Of a stretch of 64,000 nucleotides of DNA, positions 10,885-23,755 are shown piece by piece. Position numbers and translations under genes: made by a program. Below the pieces are notes generated by a model. It was given only the letters and a program-made list of their open reading frames with translations, did not search any database and was not told where the DNA came from. Numbering within the stretch: the first letter of the stretch is position 1; the number at the start of each line of letters is the position of its first letter. Origin of the DNA: Calycina herbarum (Eukaryota > Ascomycota > Leotiomycetes > Helotiales > Pezizellaceae); assembly GCA_001414485.1 (NCBI GenBank), contig LLEY01000084.1:124001-188000 (forward strand), given 5' to 3'.

Positions 10885-13648
10885 TATAGTTCTCCTCGTT
10901 GGGAAATCGTTGGGTGTTTTTTGGAAAGAGAAGAGAATAGGAGAAATGTGGAGAAAGTTCCACTTAAATACCTCTTCACGAACTGAATAATAGAAGCTTG
11001 ATATTTGTGATACGCATTGATTGGATCGTGGAGTTGTTGGCGAATCACACCTTCCGCTTAAATTTGGGGGTCACAACTACACATATGAATCGTGACAACG
11101 AAGAGTATTAACCTACTTGAAGCCTTCTATCGTGGTGGAGAAACAAGACTTCTCTTACTAAACTAGATATAGAAGTATATATAAGTAAGTACTTAATAGA
11201 GGTTCTAAGAATTTTTTAAATTTAAAAGTAGTTTATTTACCTACAGTGAGTTGCAAATTAAGCTTCCCTTTTGACGATATTTTATAAACCGTGCGTTTTT
11301 AGAATTTTTCTTATTTCCTAGACACTCTTTCCCTCTTTACTTAATAACAACGTATGTTATTATATCCCTAAGAACAGCTAATAAGAGCTCTATACCCTCT
11401 TTCTTACTTTATAAACTTTTTAGAAAGAAAACAGACACTTTTATATATGTCTAAATTTTTATAGGGTCTTAGCAGAGACTACTCAGCTTTATAAGTATGT
11501 GAAAAAATTTCTTACGAAAAGGGGGTTTTTTAAGAATTAACTATTACTAAGTTTATTCTTGTTATACTTGCTTAGATATAGTAATAAATAGAGAGGAGGT
11601 ATAAGAAGATATAGCGGTTCTTTCTAGCTAGGTCTTATATCTTAAAGAATACTTTAGTTTTCTGTTTTCTAAAATAAATAAGGAAAAAGCCTAGGAAGAA
11701 AAAAGCACGGTTTACAAAAAAAGTGTTGAAAAGGAAGCTTAATTCGCAACTCACTATAGTCTTAATTAAGAGAGAGTATTAGATTTATAATTAACACCTA
11801 GAAGAAGGTTCTAGAATCGAGGCTAATTATATGAGATAGAATACTGTTAAAGCATTCTAATATATATAATCCTCTACTTCTCTTACTCTCTTAAAGAGTT
11901 TAAGAGATATAATATAAAAGTTTTCTTATAATAAGTTTTAATTTACTTAACTTTCTCGAATAATTCTATCGAAGAAACGATCTTTAAATAAGAATTTAGT
12001 ATTGTGTAATCTTGAAGTCTCTGAACTTTAATTAATCTTGTTTATTTTACCTTATTATTGTAATTTGTTAAGCAACTAAAGTTGATTGACTTATTATACA
12101 ATAGTTGGAAGTATTATTATAATATAGTTAGTCAATTGTACAATTAGTGAATAAAGCATACGAGTGTCTTCCTTTGTCTTTTGACTTACTTTTTTAAATT
12201 AAACAACACAGGGAGTATGTTAAAGAGAAACGAGACGTTATAGTAAATGTACAAAAGTAAGAGCAAGCAGAGATCCCATCTGGAAGACCTTCCATGGAAC
12301 TTTCCATAGAAGATCCCCCCCTAAAACTTTCTAGAGCGAGTCTAAAATGGAATGGATCTTTCCAGAAAATATTGCTTGGATTGAGGATTCCAGATTAAGT
12401 AAGTAGTGGGAGTGAATATAAGTGAGTCTCTCTCGGAACCACCCACCAACCCTTTCTCAAATCTGCCTTACAACTATTGTATCTCATCTGGAAATACACC
12501 CGACAACACAATTGCACGGTAAGGTTGAAGTGCAAGTCGATACAAAATACACTAGAGCATTAAGTTCTGGTTTACTAAGTTGTTCTTAACTTCTTAAATA
12601 ATGATATTAAGTAAGTGTCACTCAGACAAGCACGTAGTACTCTACACTATTAGAAGATTTAGATCTTTATATAATCAATTTAGTTATTCTAAACATTCTT
12701 GAATAGTCAAATTAAATAATTATTTACGAGATGACTACGGAGTATTACATACTTTGCTTCTTCTTAGCAGTCTCGGAAGTTTACATAATTAAGTTACTTA
12801 ATCTAAAGCTTCTCAAAGAACGTCATTTAGAAGCTGATATTACTAAACTAACTACTCATTACTCTGAAGTGGAAACATAATTGGTCAATTCCATACTTGG
12901 TGAATAATGCATACCAAATGAGAGAAGGAATGCTTAACCTCCAAATATTTCCAGCTTGTGTAGCAGTACTCATTCTGGGTAATTGGAACTTTTGGACTTG
13001 GACAGTTCGTATATGTTGTGTCATAATGATAGATTGAATGAAGAAGAGGGATGAACCGGGTCTCAATTAACAAATGAAGCTTCTGTTGGCTTTCCAAAGT
13101 TATGATTTTGAGTAAAAACCTTAGGCGTTGCTCGGAGAACAGCTGCCGACTTGGTGGAAACAACAACACAAGCACTAGTGCCATTTAAGTAATACAATTA
13201 CGACTCAAGTAAACCCTGAAACTTACTTCTTCTATTCCATAAAAGAAATTATATAATAAGCCTTCGTAGTTGTGACGTACTCTTGAGAAGATTGCAGGTG
13301 TTCTCAGAGCAAAGTCCAGGTTTCTTACTAACCTATGTAGGTCTTTGAAGGTTGTCTAAGCAAATTTGAACTTACAAGACCTTTACTAATTGAGAACCCA
13401 TTATACCGGAATAGCGAATTAAAGAATAGAGAACCAATAGACTAAATACGTGTTTATCACAAGCGATAGTACAATCAGTTGACTGTTGAATAAAATATAC
13501 TAAATCAAGAGACAGTTTCAATTTGCTTTGATTTCAATACTTGTGAATACAACACTTACTTTCAACAATTATCTTTCCTCTCGCACTTACTCTCTGCAGT
13601 AATCAACAGGTATTCTATCTGTAGTAACATGCTTCTGTGTTGTGCTCA
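10885..13648. other. AT-rich, gene-free block
   Basis: Strongly AT-rich sequence with many stops in all frames and no credible gene. It includes one complete MITE, annotated separately. The 11760-12850 part is rich in TTAATTAA-like and TATAAT words, as expected of old RIP-affected or otherwise decayed DNA. A short open frame on the minus strand at 12885-13184 lacks motifs. Confidence 0.6.
11244..11756. mobile_element. MITE copy A, TA target site
   Basis: A 513-bp non-coding element beginning CAGTGAGTTGCAAATTAAGC and ending in the inverted form GCTTAATTCGCAACTCACTA. The terminal inverted repeats extend about 55 bp, down to GTAAACCGTGC-like words on both sides (one interrupted by an A/T run). 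It is flanked by TA at 11242-11243 and 11757-11758. A second copy at 54422-54931 is nearly the same length and highly similar throughout. TA duplication and CAGT ends fit a non-autonomous Tc1/mariner (pogo-like) element; no transposase frame is present. Confidence 0.85.
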
Positions 13649-14933
13649 TTATTCGCCATTCCAGTCCCGATAGCATCTCCAAGAATCGGCCTCTCGCTCA
13701 CAATCATCCTCCGACATTCCTGTCTCGAGGATACCCTCTAGTATTCCTCGAAGAATAGCCTTGAAATTTGCAGACTTGCTGATATTGAAGACTTTCATCA
13801 AAGGACCTAAAGCTATCTTCTCTTTTTGGTGGTCTCTTTCGTCATCTTCCTTAAGCAATTTTTCATGGGCCCGTCCAAGATACGACTTTCTGCTAATAAC
13901 CGGGGCGACTTCCAACCCAAAAGAACTCTCGGGGAATACCTGCTCGTAAAGAAGTTCTTTGGGGGTGTGTCGCCATCTCTTGAACCCATCAAAAGGACTG
14001 GATATGTTTTCGATTGTATATTTCTGGGCCAAACCCCCGTTTACGTCGAGAACACCACCGAGAGCAACAAACTTCAACGTCTCTGTTTTATCCATGGCAC
14101 CAATTTTCCCCATATCCTCACAAAAGAACTCGACGTCTCTAAAAGGGCGGCGTACAGGAACAAATGGGAATCGGCGAGACCACTTTTGAGAAGATGCAAC
14201 TTGTCGACCCAGTTGTTGAGATTGTAGCCAGGACCTTGTGGGTGTAGTCGCTGAGGTTGTCCAGGGGTTGGTAGAACATGTCGACGCACGCCGTCTCCAC
14301 CTCCACGTGTCGAAACTTTCCCAAATCAACTGCGCGAAATCCCCATGTTAAGCTATTGTGAGGCCGACCCTTTACTGCGTTGAGGATGGTGTACTCTGGG
14401 AAACGAATAATATCGCAAGAAAAATTCACATAAACATCTCGTTCGAGCAGTCCTCCTAAAAGATTGGCATTGAAAAGCACTCTAGAAACCTTGGTATAGT
14501 TTCGGAGGCCTACATATCGACTTTGTCGTGCCGTGTGTAGCATAGGTGGCAATGATGGTGCTCTTGTTGCATCTTGGATAATCATGCCGCCATCGGTCAT
14601 GCGGTCTGAGGTCGGAAGAGTGTCATAAAAATGGGTGTGTGGGTGGTGGCACACATACTCCTAAATCATGTTTTGCACTTCTTGAGGAAACTTAGCAAAA
14701 TGATAGAATGTTGCGTTTGTCGCAGAAACGCGGGGACGGAGCGAAGAATTGCTGGAATCTGTGACTTGAGTTTGTTCAAGACCATTCTGAATGCCCTGCA
14801 ATGGTAAGTCGTTTGCGTGCTTAAGGGAGGATAGACATACTTCGAAGAGGTAGAGGAGAGCTACGTAGACATTGTTGTCAAATTTCTCGAGAGCATGATA
14901 GAACGGAGCGCTTTCGCCGGTAATGAAGAGCAC
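13649..14933 (-). pseudogene. 2EXR-domain family protein, broken
   Basis: The N-terminal part ends FYHFAKFPQEVQNMI, the start of a 2EXR motif, and is cut by TAG at 14661-14663 exactly where the family has Trp (I-W-E-Y). Downstream the frame resumes with EYVCHHPHTHFYDTLP and runs to LDNLSDYTHKVL. It then shifts into a second frame (YNLNNWVDKLHLLK) and a third (WSRRFPFVPVRRPFRDVEFF), which stays open to the stop at 13649. Each shift fits loss of one base, between about 14170 and 14240. So there is one nonsense change and two frameshifts. 2EXR proteins are a large fungal family of unknown biochemical role. The N-terminal limit is uncertain. Confidence 0.75.
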
Positions 14934-17900
14934 GTTCTTGGCTTTTTAGTAGAGTTAGAACCTGCAAAAACCTCAAGGTTTGGCAAGGATTGGTCAGGCA
15001 TTTTGTGCAATTTACCGTTGTTAAATCCAAGAGTGGTTGCAGAATTCGCGGAGGTGTAGTGTTGGAGTTGTAAGGTGGCAGCGAGGATGTGGATGCTTTT
15101 GCGGTGGGCTTTGGTTTTGACTGGCAGAACGTGGTTACGCGACAGGAGCTTACCGCGATTTAGGGCGCTATGACATGAATGTATTTAACTGTCTAAATGT
15201 CCTTCGGAAATAATTCTACCGAAATTAAGCAAGTCTCTCGACAAGTTTCTAGTATAAGCACAAGCTTCCAAAGGTGTTCACGAGGTTTGAGTACAGCAGA
15301 ACCGATTATGAGGTAATACAACCCCCAATTCCCTTTTTGATTCATTCTTGGGGATTCCAGTATGATTTGTCGCCGACTCCCATCCTGTTTATCAACACTT
15401 TTCGTAAAATTGTAGTCAGGCAATGGCTTCTCTTATATTCTTGACTTGCTTACCCACAAATGCACTGCGACGGCTCTTTACGCGCTTGCATCAGGAGATC
15501 TCATTACTCACTTCATCGAGGGATGCGAATTCCTACATAAGGTTGGCTGCGTTGGGCTACTATGGCCTATGCTTACCTGAATTTTAAACAGGCTCTGGAT
15601 GATGTTGGCTATACGTATGCAATATGAATACAATACTTGTAGAACATAAGAACTAAAGAACGAGGAGCTACACAGCAAACACATATATTCCAAGCTTTGC
15701 TCATCTTCTTTTTGGACTCTGAACGTCTTTTGCTCGCTTGTCGTCGCAAATCCGAAGTTACTCCGGAAAGAGGAGCGAAAGGAGGAGGGGAACAGTGGAA
15801 GTTTGTATAACAAAGAGAATAAGACTTGCTGAAGTGTTGAGAAAACAAGATATGTAAAGTGCATAGTAAGTTTGTTCATGTAGAAGCCATAATGTGGGTG
15901 AGGGGAAGGGGGATGACAAAATCCCTAAGAAGACTTTATTATGTAACCAACTTTTCAATTTTTGACAATATTCAGTACCCAACACTCAGAATGTCTCTTC
16001 AAAATTGATTTCCAGTTTGCTTTTCCAAAACACACCTAAAGCGCAGAAGCAGACCAAAATGAAGGCTTTTGCTGACTTTCCAGGCTGATTGTGACTACAC
16101 TCTGTTCCAGTATCACTTGGCCCACTGTTTCTCTTATCCTCGCCCCAAATCTTAAGAAAAAAAGAAAAAAAGAAAAAAAGTAATTGCTCCTCTGACAGAA
16201 TCATGTGGCCTGTTTTCCCAGCCTGATAAAAGAGGCAGTCTAATTTCCTAGCTCTCATTTCGATTTTCTGAGGTAATTAGAGATGATCATAATAAAATAT
16301 AAGCCGAATATTTCCAAACAACGATTTCCTACCTGTAAATCGCGAGTCGTTTTTTTTTTGTGAGCCTGAAGATTCAGGGACTGACGCGCCGACTTCGGGA
16401 ACCACTTCAGAATTTGATACTGGACAAAAACCCACCGACTACCTCTCGAACCCGCGACCAGGAGTCCGGCATTCCTGTACCTTCCACCAGCTCCTTTCCT
16501 GCACGCTCTACACCTTTATACCTCGACATCGATGCGAACACGGCGAATATACATATGATAGATAGGGACTGGGTACTCAGTTATTTTGCGGACGGGAGCT
16601 GCTTGGAGGCCTGCTGTTGATCCTGAAGCTGGATTACACCGGAGGCAGTGCTGTACGGGCGAGCCTCCTCCTGAGTCGAAGATGGCTCACGGAAATACAC
16701 GCATTACTGCTAAGTGGCAGTAACTTTAGAAGAGGCCTGTCTTCTGCAAAGGTAATGATGGATACAACACGAGAGGCTATGTCAAGGGAACGCCAGCGTC
16801 GGTGATGCTCTTCCGAAATATGGTTTGGGCTATGAGGCTCAAGAGGAGGAACGATTGATTTGTATAGAGTAGCTTTGTGCAAGCCTCGTACAGGCATGCT
16901 CGATTGGCCTTAACAATTCGATTTAGAGGAGATGCTATGGTGGCTTGATGGCATGAAAAGGCTACGGAGAATCTGTCGCAGGTGATGATTAGCTTCATCA
17001 TCTGCGATGTTCAAGCACCGGAAGTTACTAAGAGGACGAATATCTTCGGTCGGAAGCCATTTCGAAGACGCCCCAAACTGTTTCTTGGACAGATCGTGCC
17101 CTTCACGTTCAGCTTTCCCTTTACAAGATACTGTACCTTATTACGAAAATCTCCTTCATAACGAAAGCTTACTTTCTTACGCAGAAAATCCTTCCCTACG
17201 AGAACGTCAGCTCCATTTGTTCGAGAATCTGAGCACAGGGCCATATTCAAACCCTCGCCAGCCACCAAAGATTTTAGGGCTTGCGCTTCGGCTGCCTGTC
17301 GACAGGTTGGATGTTGATCGACCCGGGTCATGAAATAGCAAGAATGATTTGGATATTTCGGGAGTGTACCATGATGGCAGACGGGGGCTCCTGATATCGA
17401 TGCTTCTTGATAAGCGGTCGCCAATTTTCGCTCTACCTCGCTGCCAAATATCGTCTATGCAAGGGATCCGAATACATCTATGATTTAGCATAAAGGGAAG
17501 GGGCTACATCAAGAGGGAAAAAACAAGCATTTATGTGGGGGGAAAGATTCTCGAAAAGTCGAAAATTTCGACCATCCCGACGGATCGCAGAGCACCGATA
17601 TCGCACGTCGAATTATAGTTCTATCGGTGAGGCCGTACTTTATTTCACATTCGATTAATGTTAATTGAGATTCGTCTGCTGAATTTTCGCCCAAAAGAAA
17701 TAACACAACAGTATTTTCTTTTCTTTTTCTGAAACTTCATCGAATTGGAACCGCACACCCCTCAGCTTAGTGTAGCCACACATACATATTGGGCGCCACA
17801 AGCGCTAACTATATGCGTCTGCCCGTCTGACACAAATTGGGCTCCTGTTTTCAAGGGGAAGCGAATAAACGGTATCTACGAAAGTAGCATGACTTCTACA

Positions 17901-19584
17901 AAGCATACGGCTTATTTTTTTCTCGACCCAAACCGATTCTTTTTTTGGAAGGAGTATTGAAAAGGACGATGCCCTTGAGATCATGTATCGATCGGTGTAC
18001 CCGAAGCTACTTAGCAATCTCAAGTGAGATGGAGACATCGAGAAGTAACACACCTCTTGATGATAGTGGCGAAGAAAGAAGGAACACGAAGGATGAGGTT
18101 GCCCACTTCCGTATCCTAGTGGGGCCAAGAGAAGGAGGGCAACTTTACTCAGTGACCTTGGGTGGGGAGGCAAAGCGAGAATCCTGACAGGCATTCAAGT
18201 ATTCACACATCAACGCCAGTCGTGTTGAATGCCCCATTCCAAATTGCGAAGGGGCTCAAAAGTCCTGGACAAATGACCATTGAAATTGCGACATTCAATC
18301 TGGACTGGTTGATTAATCCCAACAGCTGAGAACATGGATACTTTCCACAAGCTAGGATTACGGTCGTCACAGAAGTAGGCGAGATGGTTTCACAGCAGGT
18401 TGCGGTTGAATTAATATGATTTTAATCAATATTTTTGCTCTGTTGACACTGCCTAGTGGTTGTAAACGCATGCAGAGTTTTTGTTTCTGTTCGAACAGGC
18501 GAGAGTTTTGATTCAGCAGCATAAACCCATTTCACTGCAGGTTCCTCAGCCTACGGCTGTCACTTGCCACTCACGTCAGTTCCTACACTGCCTCTCTTCA
18601 GTCAGTAGAGTTTGAATTGATTCCGCCAATTGATTAAGCGTCCTTCTCGGTAATCAGCAGAATGTATGGAGTAAGTACTTCGTACATAAAACGAATTGGT
18701 ATTACACAAAACAAAGACATTGATTTCTATCAATCCAATGGAAATTAGCCTGACATGTAAGTACTGATCCGGGTAGCAATCACGAGAGTTATCCGAAACA
18801 GCTAGATTATCCTATAATAGGACTCCCGGAAATGTACAACATATGGGGTATCTTGGGTCCGTTCTAATCGGCGTAGAGTGGGTGTAGGCCCCTACATTCA
18901 TCCTCAGCCCATGAATTTGCATGGATCGAGGAGGGCTACCGAAGATTTTAAAAATTGCCGGCCGGTTTTCGATATCACGGTGATATCACGGCGACTCCCG
19001 AAATACTATAGATCGCTTGGCGTGCCACTTGGCGAACAGAACGTCCTTCCTGATTTGAGCCGAACAACTTGGCAAAGTACGGCCAATCCATTCCGTCATG
19101 CTCCTTCGCGAATCGATTCGGTGGAGATCCTCTCACTATCTAAGTAGCCGCCTCGGCTTCGAAAGTTTGGAATACGAAGAAAGAGCTTGATTGGTCTCAC
19201 GTGACCTATAATTCTCTCCCCCACTCGCATTCAAATGAGGCTCACCCGGGCTTGGGGACCCAGCGACGGACCTGAATTTGGGAAATGGACCAGTTGCAAG
19301 GCAGATTATCTTCTCTTAGTCCCACCAAGAACGCAGGTACTCGGAGACCCTACAATGTACCCCGGAATCCAATCTCAAATAGGCATCTCGATTGATGTCT
19401 ATTGGAGTGAACACGAGAATAACAGTTTTGCCTAGGGCATGATTCATGAAATTATTAGATTGGGAGAACTCAGGGGATGGTAAGAAAATGTATATATGAG
19501 TGCTGTTCTCTCTAGTATTTGGAAGGCCAAACGGATCATTCATCCTTTTCAATACTCTGGTATGTCCTCCTTTCATCCATTCAA
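14934..19584. other. long gene-free region
   Basis: No frame in these 4.6 kb has recognisable domains or a consistent splice pattern. A short (AAGAAAAA)n microsatellite sits at about 16151-16181. Minus-strand frames at 16634-17001 contain ACLYEACTKLLYTNQSF, vaguely like the LLY region of 2EXR/DUF7730 proteins, but they are interrupted and cannot be called. The rest may be regulatory or decayed sequence. Confidence 0.45.
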
Positions 19585-19591
19585 TATATAA
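19585..19591 (+). promoter_or_regulatory. TATA box of the metalloprotease gene
   Basis: TATATAA about 206 bp before the ATG at 19797. The following leader includes the pyrimidine-rich stretch CTTCTCTCTCGGTCTTC. Confidence 0.45.
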
Positions 19592-19796
19592 CCTGGCGAG
19601 ATTTCTGCAAATATATCATCCATCATATATATCAATCTCTAGGCGGAAGCTTATTCCGCATTTGTACAACTATCACAAGACCTGACTTATCTAGAGAATC
19701 ATCACTTTAACTAACATACTTGACTTTATAGTAATCTTCATCCTGTCTTCTCTCTCGGTCTTCTTTTCTTCCAACAGCAAACCAATCGCCATCACC

Positions 19797-20814
19797 ATGC
19801 GTTTCACTGCCGCCATCTTCAGCCTCGCCAGCTTGACCCCTGTCTTTGCTCACCCCGCAAACCAGCCCCGTGCGATCACCGCTGAACACTCTGGAAATTT
19901 GATTCCTGCAGCATCAAACAACCCGTCCCCCTGTAATTCTGACCCCTCACCCGAGTTCCTCGCTGCGGTCGCAGATATTGCAGCAGCGGAAGCAAATGGC
20001 ACCTTAGGAGCACAAAGTGACTTCCGTGCTGCCGCAACTGTAACAGTGCAGACCTACGTCCATGTTGTTGCTTCTAACCAAACAGTCTCCGGGGGATATG
20101 TTACTGCTTCCCAGATCGCTAAGCAGTTCACTTACTTGAATTCTGCGTATGCTTCTGCTGGGTTCAGTTTTGTTAATGCTGGATCTGATTATACCATCAA
20201 TGCTGGTTGGGCCGCCGACGGCAATGAATTGGCTATGAAGAAGGCTTTGAGAAAGGGAACCTACAAGGACTTGAACTTGTACTTCCAGGTTGGACTCAAA
20301 GAGGAGGCTTTAGGAGTAAGTAGTACCAACCTCAAAGGCGTTTTTGGCATTAACAACTAACTTTGACACCACAGTACTGTTATTTCCCAGTTGCTTCCCA
20401 CGCCACCTCTTCCCAGAATTTTGCACTCGATGGATGCTCCGTTATGGCTAGCAGTATCGCTGGGGGAACCCTAGCTGACTATAACCTCGGAGGATCAGCG
20501 GCCCACGAGGTTGGTCACTGGATGGGTCTCCTCCACACCTTCGAAGGCTCCGCTTGTTCTACTACCAACGATGGTATCGCTGATACACCAGCACAAAATG
20601 GTTATACTCGCGGATGTCCTCCATCCAGAGATTCTTGCCCTAGTCTCGCTGGCTTGGATCCAATCCACAACTACATGGACTACAGCACTGAGTAAGTTTT
20701 CTGAGTTTTGGAGAGAGGAAGCAAGAGCTAATTATCTGCAGTATTTGTTACACTGAGTTCACTCCAAACCAGATCACCAGAATGAACAGCATGTGGACTA
20801 CTTATCGTGCTTAA
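19797..20814 (+). CDS. secreted M43-family metalloprotease
   Basis: An extracellular zinc endopeptidase of the pappalysin-type M43 family, 302 residues, from exons 19797-20315, 20375-20691 and 20742-20814. Both introns begin GTAAGT and end CACAG and CTGCAG. A signal peptide (about residues 1-18, ending PVFA) is followed by a propeptide-like segment. The zinc site is H217-E-V-G-H-W-M-G-L-L-H227 (HExxHxxxxxH), and the Met-turn is NYMDYS. Paired cysteines in the catalytic region are usual for these enzymes. The gene is complete and close to the size of other fungal MEP-type secreted proteases. It probably serves nutrient acquisition or host-protein degradation; the role is inference. Confidence 0.92.
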
Positions 20815-21779
20815 ATTGAGGTTGTGTAAAACCGACTCTCCATTTGGCGGATATCTCGATAAGGAAATATAATGAAGTGGTTGAGATCAAAAATGGGATG
20901 GCAGCGGCTGTCAGATGGAGGAAATTTCTTTCGGGGGAGAATGTTTGGAGAGCTATTCGGGAGATGAAGTGATGAAAAAGTACATGGTGCGTGGCATAAA
21001 TTATATATGGGTAGTGTCTTGTAGTAAAGTAAAGTAATGAATATATGAAGTCCGATGAATTTGGTCTTTTGGCATGGTGGTAGCTTTCAATAAAACGCTC
21101 AAGAGCCTAAATTTAACATGGCATATATATGGTACTGGCTATGGCTATCATCAAGAGCTAGCAACCTCTTTCCCTAAAAACACTTATTACTTGCAAATTG
21201 CAAGCAGGACTGGTCAAAACAATCATATGATGGTGGCTGGGGTTTTGACAAATCACTTAAGCGAGAACTAGCCTCGAAAATTAAGATATCTTTATAGGTA
21301 AAACAGAAGAAGAAGTGTTTAGAGTATATAGTTCTGGGTAATATTGCTTCACAAGTACCTATAAAATAGTCATTTAGCTTATCTCATGTATAAATAGAGC
21401 TTGCAAGCAAACTTCAATGTGAGGTGGGCTATCACTCTCCTCGACTGGCGAAACCCGTTATTTGAAGGTACGTTACTCAGAAGTAATACTCGAGTCCTGA
21501 AAGAAGTTTTTCTTACAAGATACTCGAGAGACTTGCTTCAATGAAAGTTCTCTAGAACCTGTAAGTTGAGTAAATTACTTCTCCTAGATAAATGTATAAG
21601 GTGTTTCGCTGAATAATTTGAATTGGGTATGCTTATGCATGAAGATCTGGAATAATTGATTTCAAGGAAACAATGCGCAGAGATTGGGACAAGTTGATTC
21701 CATAATTAGTGAATTGAATTTACCAGATCCATCAAACCTCCTTAGCTACTACACCAAAAACCCTTCACCCAGCACGCAA
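20815..21779. other. intergenic, convergent 3' regions
   Basis: Holds the 3' UTR of the metalloprotease gene and the 3' flank of the minus-strand oxygenase gene. The plus-strand frame 21074-21271 has no motif. Nothing else is recognised. Confidence 0.5.
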
Positions 21780-23026
21780 CTAAACAACGATAGGTTTACC
21801 TTTCACCAGCCTCATCGTCTCTTTCACTTCACCTTCGCCCCTCCCTTTCTCTTCCTTCTCCCTCTTCTCCTCCTCAAATTGTCTATAAACAGCTTCCTTT
21901 ACCCTGCTTTGATAAAAAGAAACCCCGTTCTCCTTATTCGGATTCAAAATTCCTTCAGCATAAACCCCCGCTTCCAGGTTCTTTTGTGCCTTCTCGCAGA
22001 GTTCAAAGTCTTCAATGGCGACTTGTCGAACGAACTTGAAGTATTCCTCAAATTCTTGGTCGGTTCCCTTTTTGTTCGTCAACATCAGGATTGTAAATTA
22101 AAACAGTGAAGCAGAAGAAATATTGAATGAGTAGATGATGGAGAGTAAGAGAGAGGATATGACAAACAGAATGGTAATAATCAAACTCCATCCTACTCCT
22201 CCCCGGCTCCTCAAGTGGCAAAGTCCGAAAACTACTCATCCCACCCCCATAAATGTTCAAAGTACAAATCGGGTACAAATAAAGAAACAATCCATCGGAA
22301 GTAACATCTTGCTTCCTCGGATCGGCGATATGTTGACTAAAATTCGTGTGGTTGATTACCGAGTAGAAGGTTGGTGGGTAGTACTTTGTGAAGGTAGGAT
22401 GGGTGTATTGACAGTGTAGGCATTCTTGGAAGCCGTCGATCCTGGGCTCATTAGATGGGAGCTTGGATTAAAGGAAGGGGAAAGGAAATGGGAGGGGAGT
22501 ACATTGTTTTCCAGTTGAAGTTTCCTTCATAGCTTATGCTTCGTCGATGGGGGAGTTTGGTGAAATCGACTTTGCTTGTTAGTTCATCTAGACCTTGGAA
22601 AAACTCGCCGAAGCTGGGCGCATTAAGCGATAGGGTGGCAAAGACAAGACCGCTTGACGTTTGATGGCTTTTTATCTGAGTATTCTATTTTGTGTCTTAG
22701 TACTTAAGTACGGAACCAATAGATTTTGAGCTCATACCTCATCTTGGGCGTAAACAACAATCCCGTCGAAGGTTATTTCATCGGATGGTGGGCTTCGGTT
22801 TTCCACTACGATAGTTGTTTGTGCTATCTCATAGACGACCTTCTCTGAGCGACATTGAAATCGAGTGATAGGTCCGAGAAAGTGCCATGACTGTTATCGT
22901 AAGAATGATGGATACGTTCCGCTGAATGGGAGAACCTGCCTTTTGGAAAACTCCTCTGCGCTCAAGCTGATAGAGAGGCTCGCTACAAAACCACGATGCG
23001 GGAAGCGTTCGTGCAAGAGAATCCAT
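21780..23026 (-). CDS. Rieske-oxygenase-type protein lacking its Rieske half
   Basis: Predicted 327 residues from exons 22940-23026, 22738-22890, 22503-22684, 22168-22441 and 21780-22067. It aligns by eye with choline-monooxygenase-like ring-hydroxylating oxygenases: N-terminal LPASWFCSEPLYQLERRGVF, then SWHFLGPITRF, then the catalytic domain with CLHCQYTHP and FVRQVAIEDFELCE. The mononuclear iron ligands are visible: H150, H155 and D252, with E147 where an acidic bridging residue is usual. The segment that should carry C-x-H...C-x2-H is missing, and the protein is about 80 residues short for the family. Intron 1 starts with GC, not GT; the others are canonical, and the last junction is the least certain. 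Its neighbour, transcribed divergently, carries only the Rieske half. Confidence 0.75.
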
Positions 23027-23755
23027 TTTGTAATTATTTTCGAATGCAAAGGAAGCTAGAAAGAATGACAGATCACAATGTATAGTCAGTTATCAGGCGA
23101 CAACATGAAAATTGGGCTGAGGAGGACGACCAGTGACAGGAATTCTCGTAGTCAGCCATCAACTCCTACATCTACTAAGGTAGAGTGGTGATTGATTGTA
23201 ATTGGCCAGAGCATATGACTTGTCACAAACCAAGCTCCAGTACACGCATTCCAAATGCGGTCATTCGATCCAGACTAAATATCAACCCTACATCTTCATG
23301 CATCGTCCGCCAGAAACATACGAATGAAACGGTTGTTCAAAGGTGACTAAGTCGGGGTTCGCATCGTCGCACTGATCCGTGGTGTAACTTTTTCCCGAGG
23401 CCTCAAGAAAAGTGCCACGCATGGATTGCAGGAAAGTGATGCCAGGGATTGTTTTTCGTGAATAAATGCATCAAATGACTTAAGAAGGCACTCTGATCCT
23501 TTAAAGAGGAGAAATGGATGTATGCACCAACTTGGGCCGGAGGACTCAAATATATATCCCGGGGTTAGGTATGAATGTAGTGTGACCAATGATGCGAATC
23601 ACACTGCATTATCGCGATTCATCACCAGAGAGAGACAGGAAGTCGACGATATTAAGTATTAAAGTCTATGGGTTTCTAGAAGATCTTCGATAGCAGAAAC
23701 CAATCAATCGTGTTATTTATTTCTCCAGAATCCCAAATAAACAGAATACAGCAAG
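23027..23755. promoter_or_regulatory. divergent intergenic region between the two oxygenase genes
   Basis: 729 bp separate the two start codons, so both promoters must lie here or overlap. I see no strong TATA motif close to either gene. Shared regulation is suggested by the arrangement, not by an identified site. Confidence 0.4.

Noticed and set aside
16430..16480. CTCGAACCCGCGACC resembling an inverted tRNA T-arm
   Set aside because: No complete cloverleaf could be formed on either strand.
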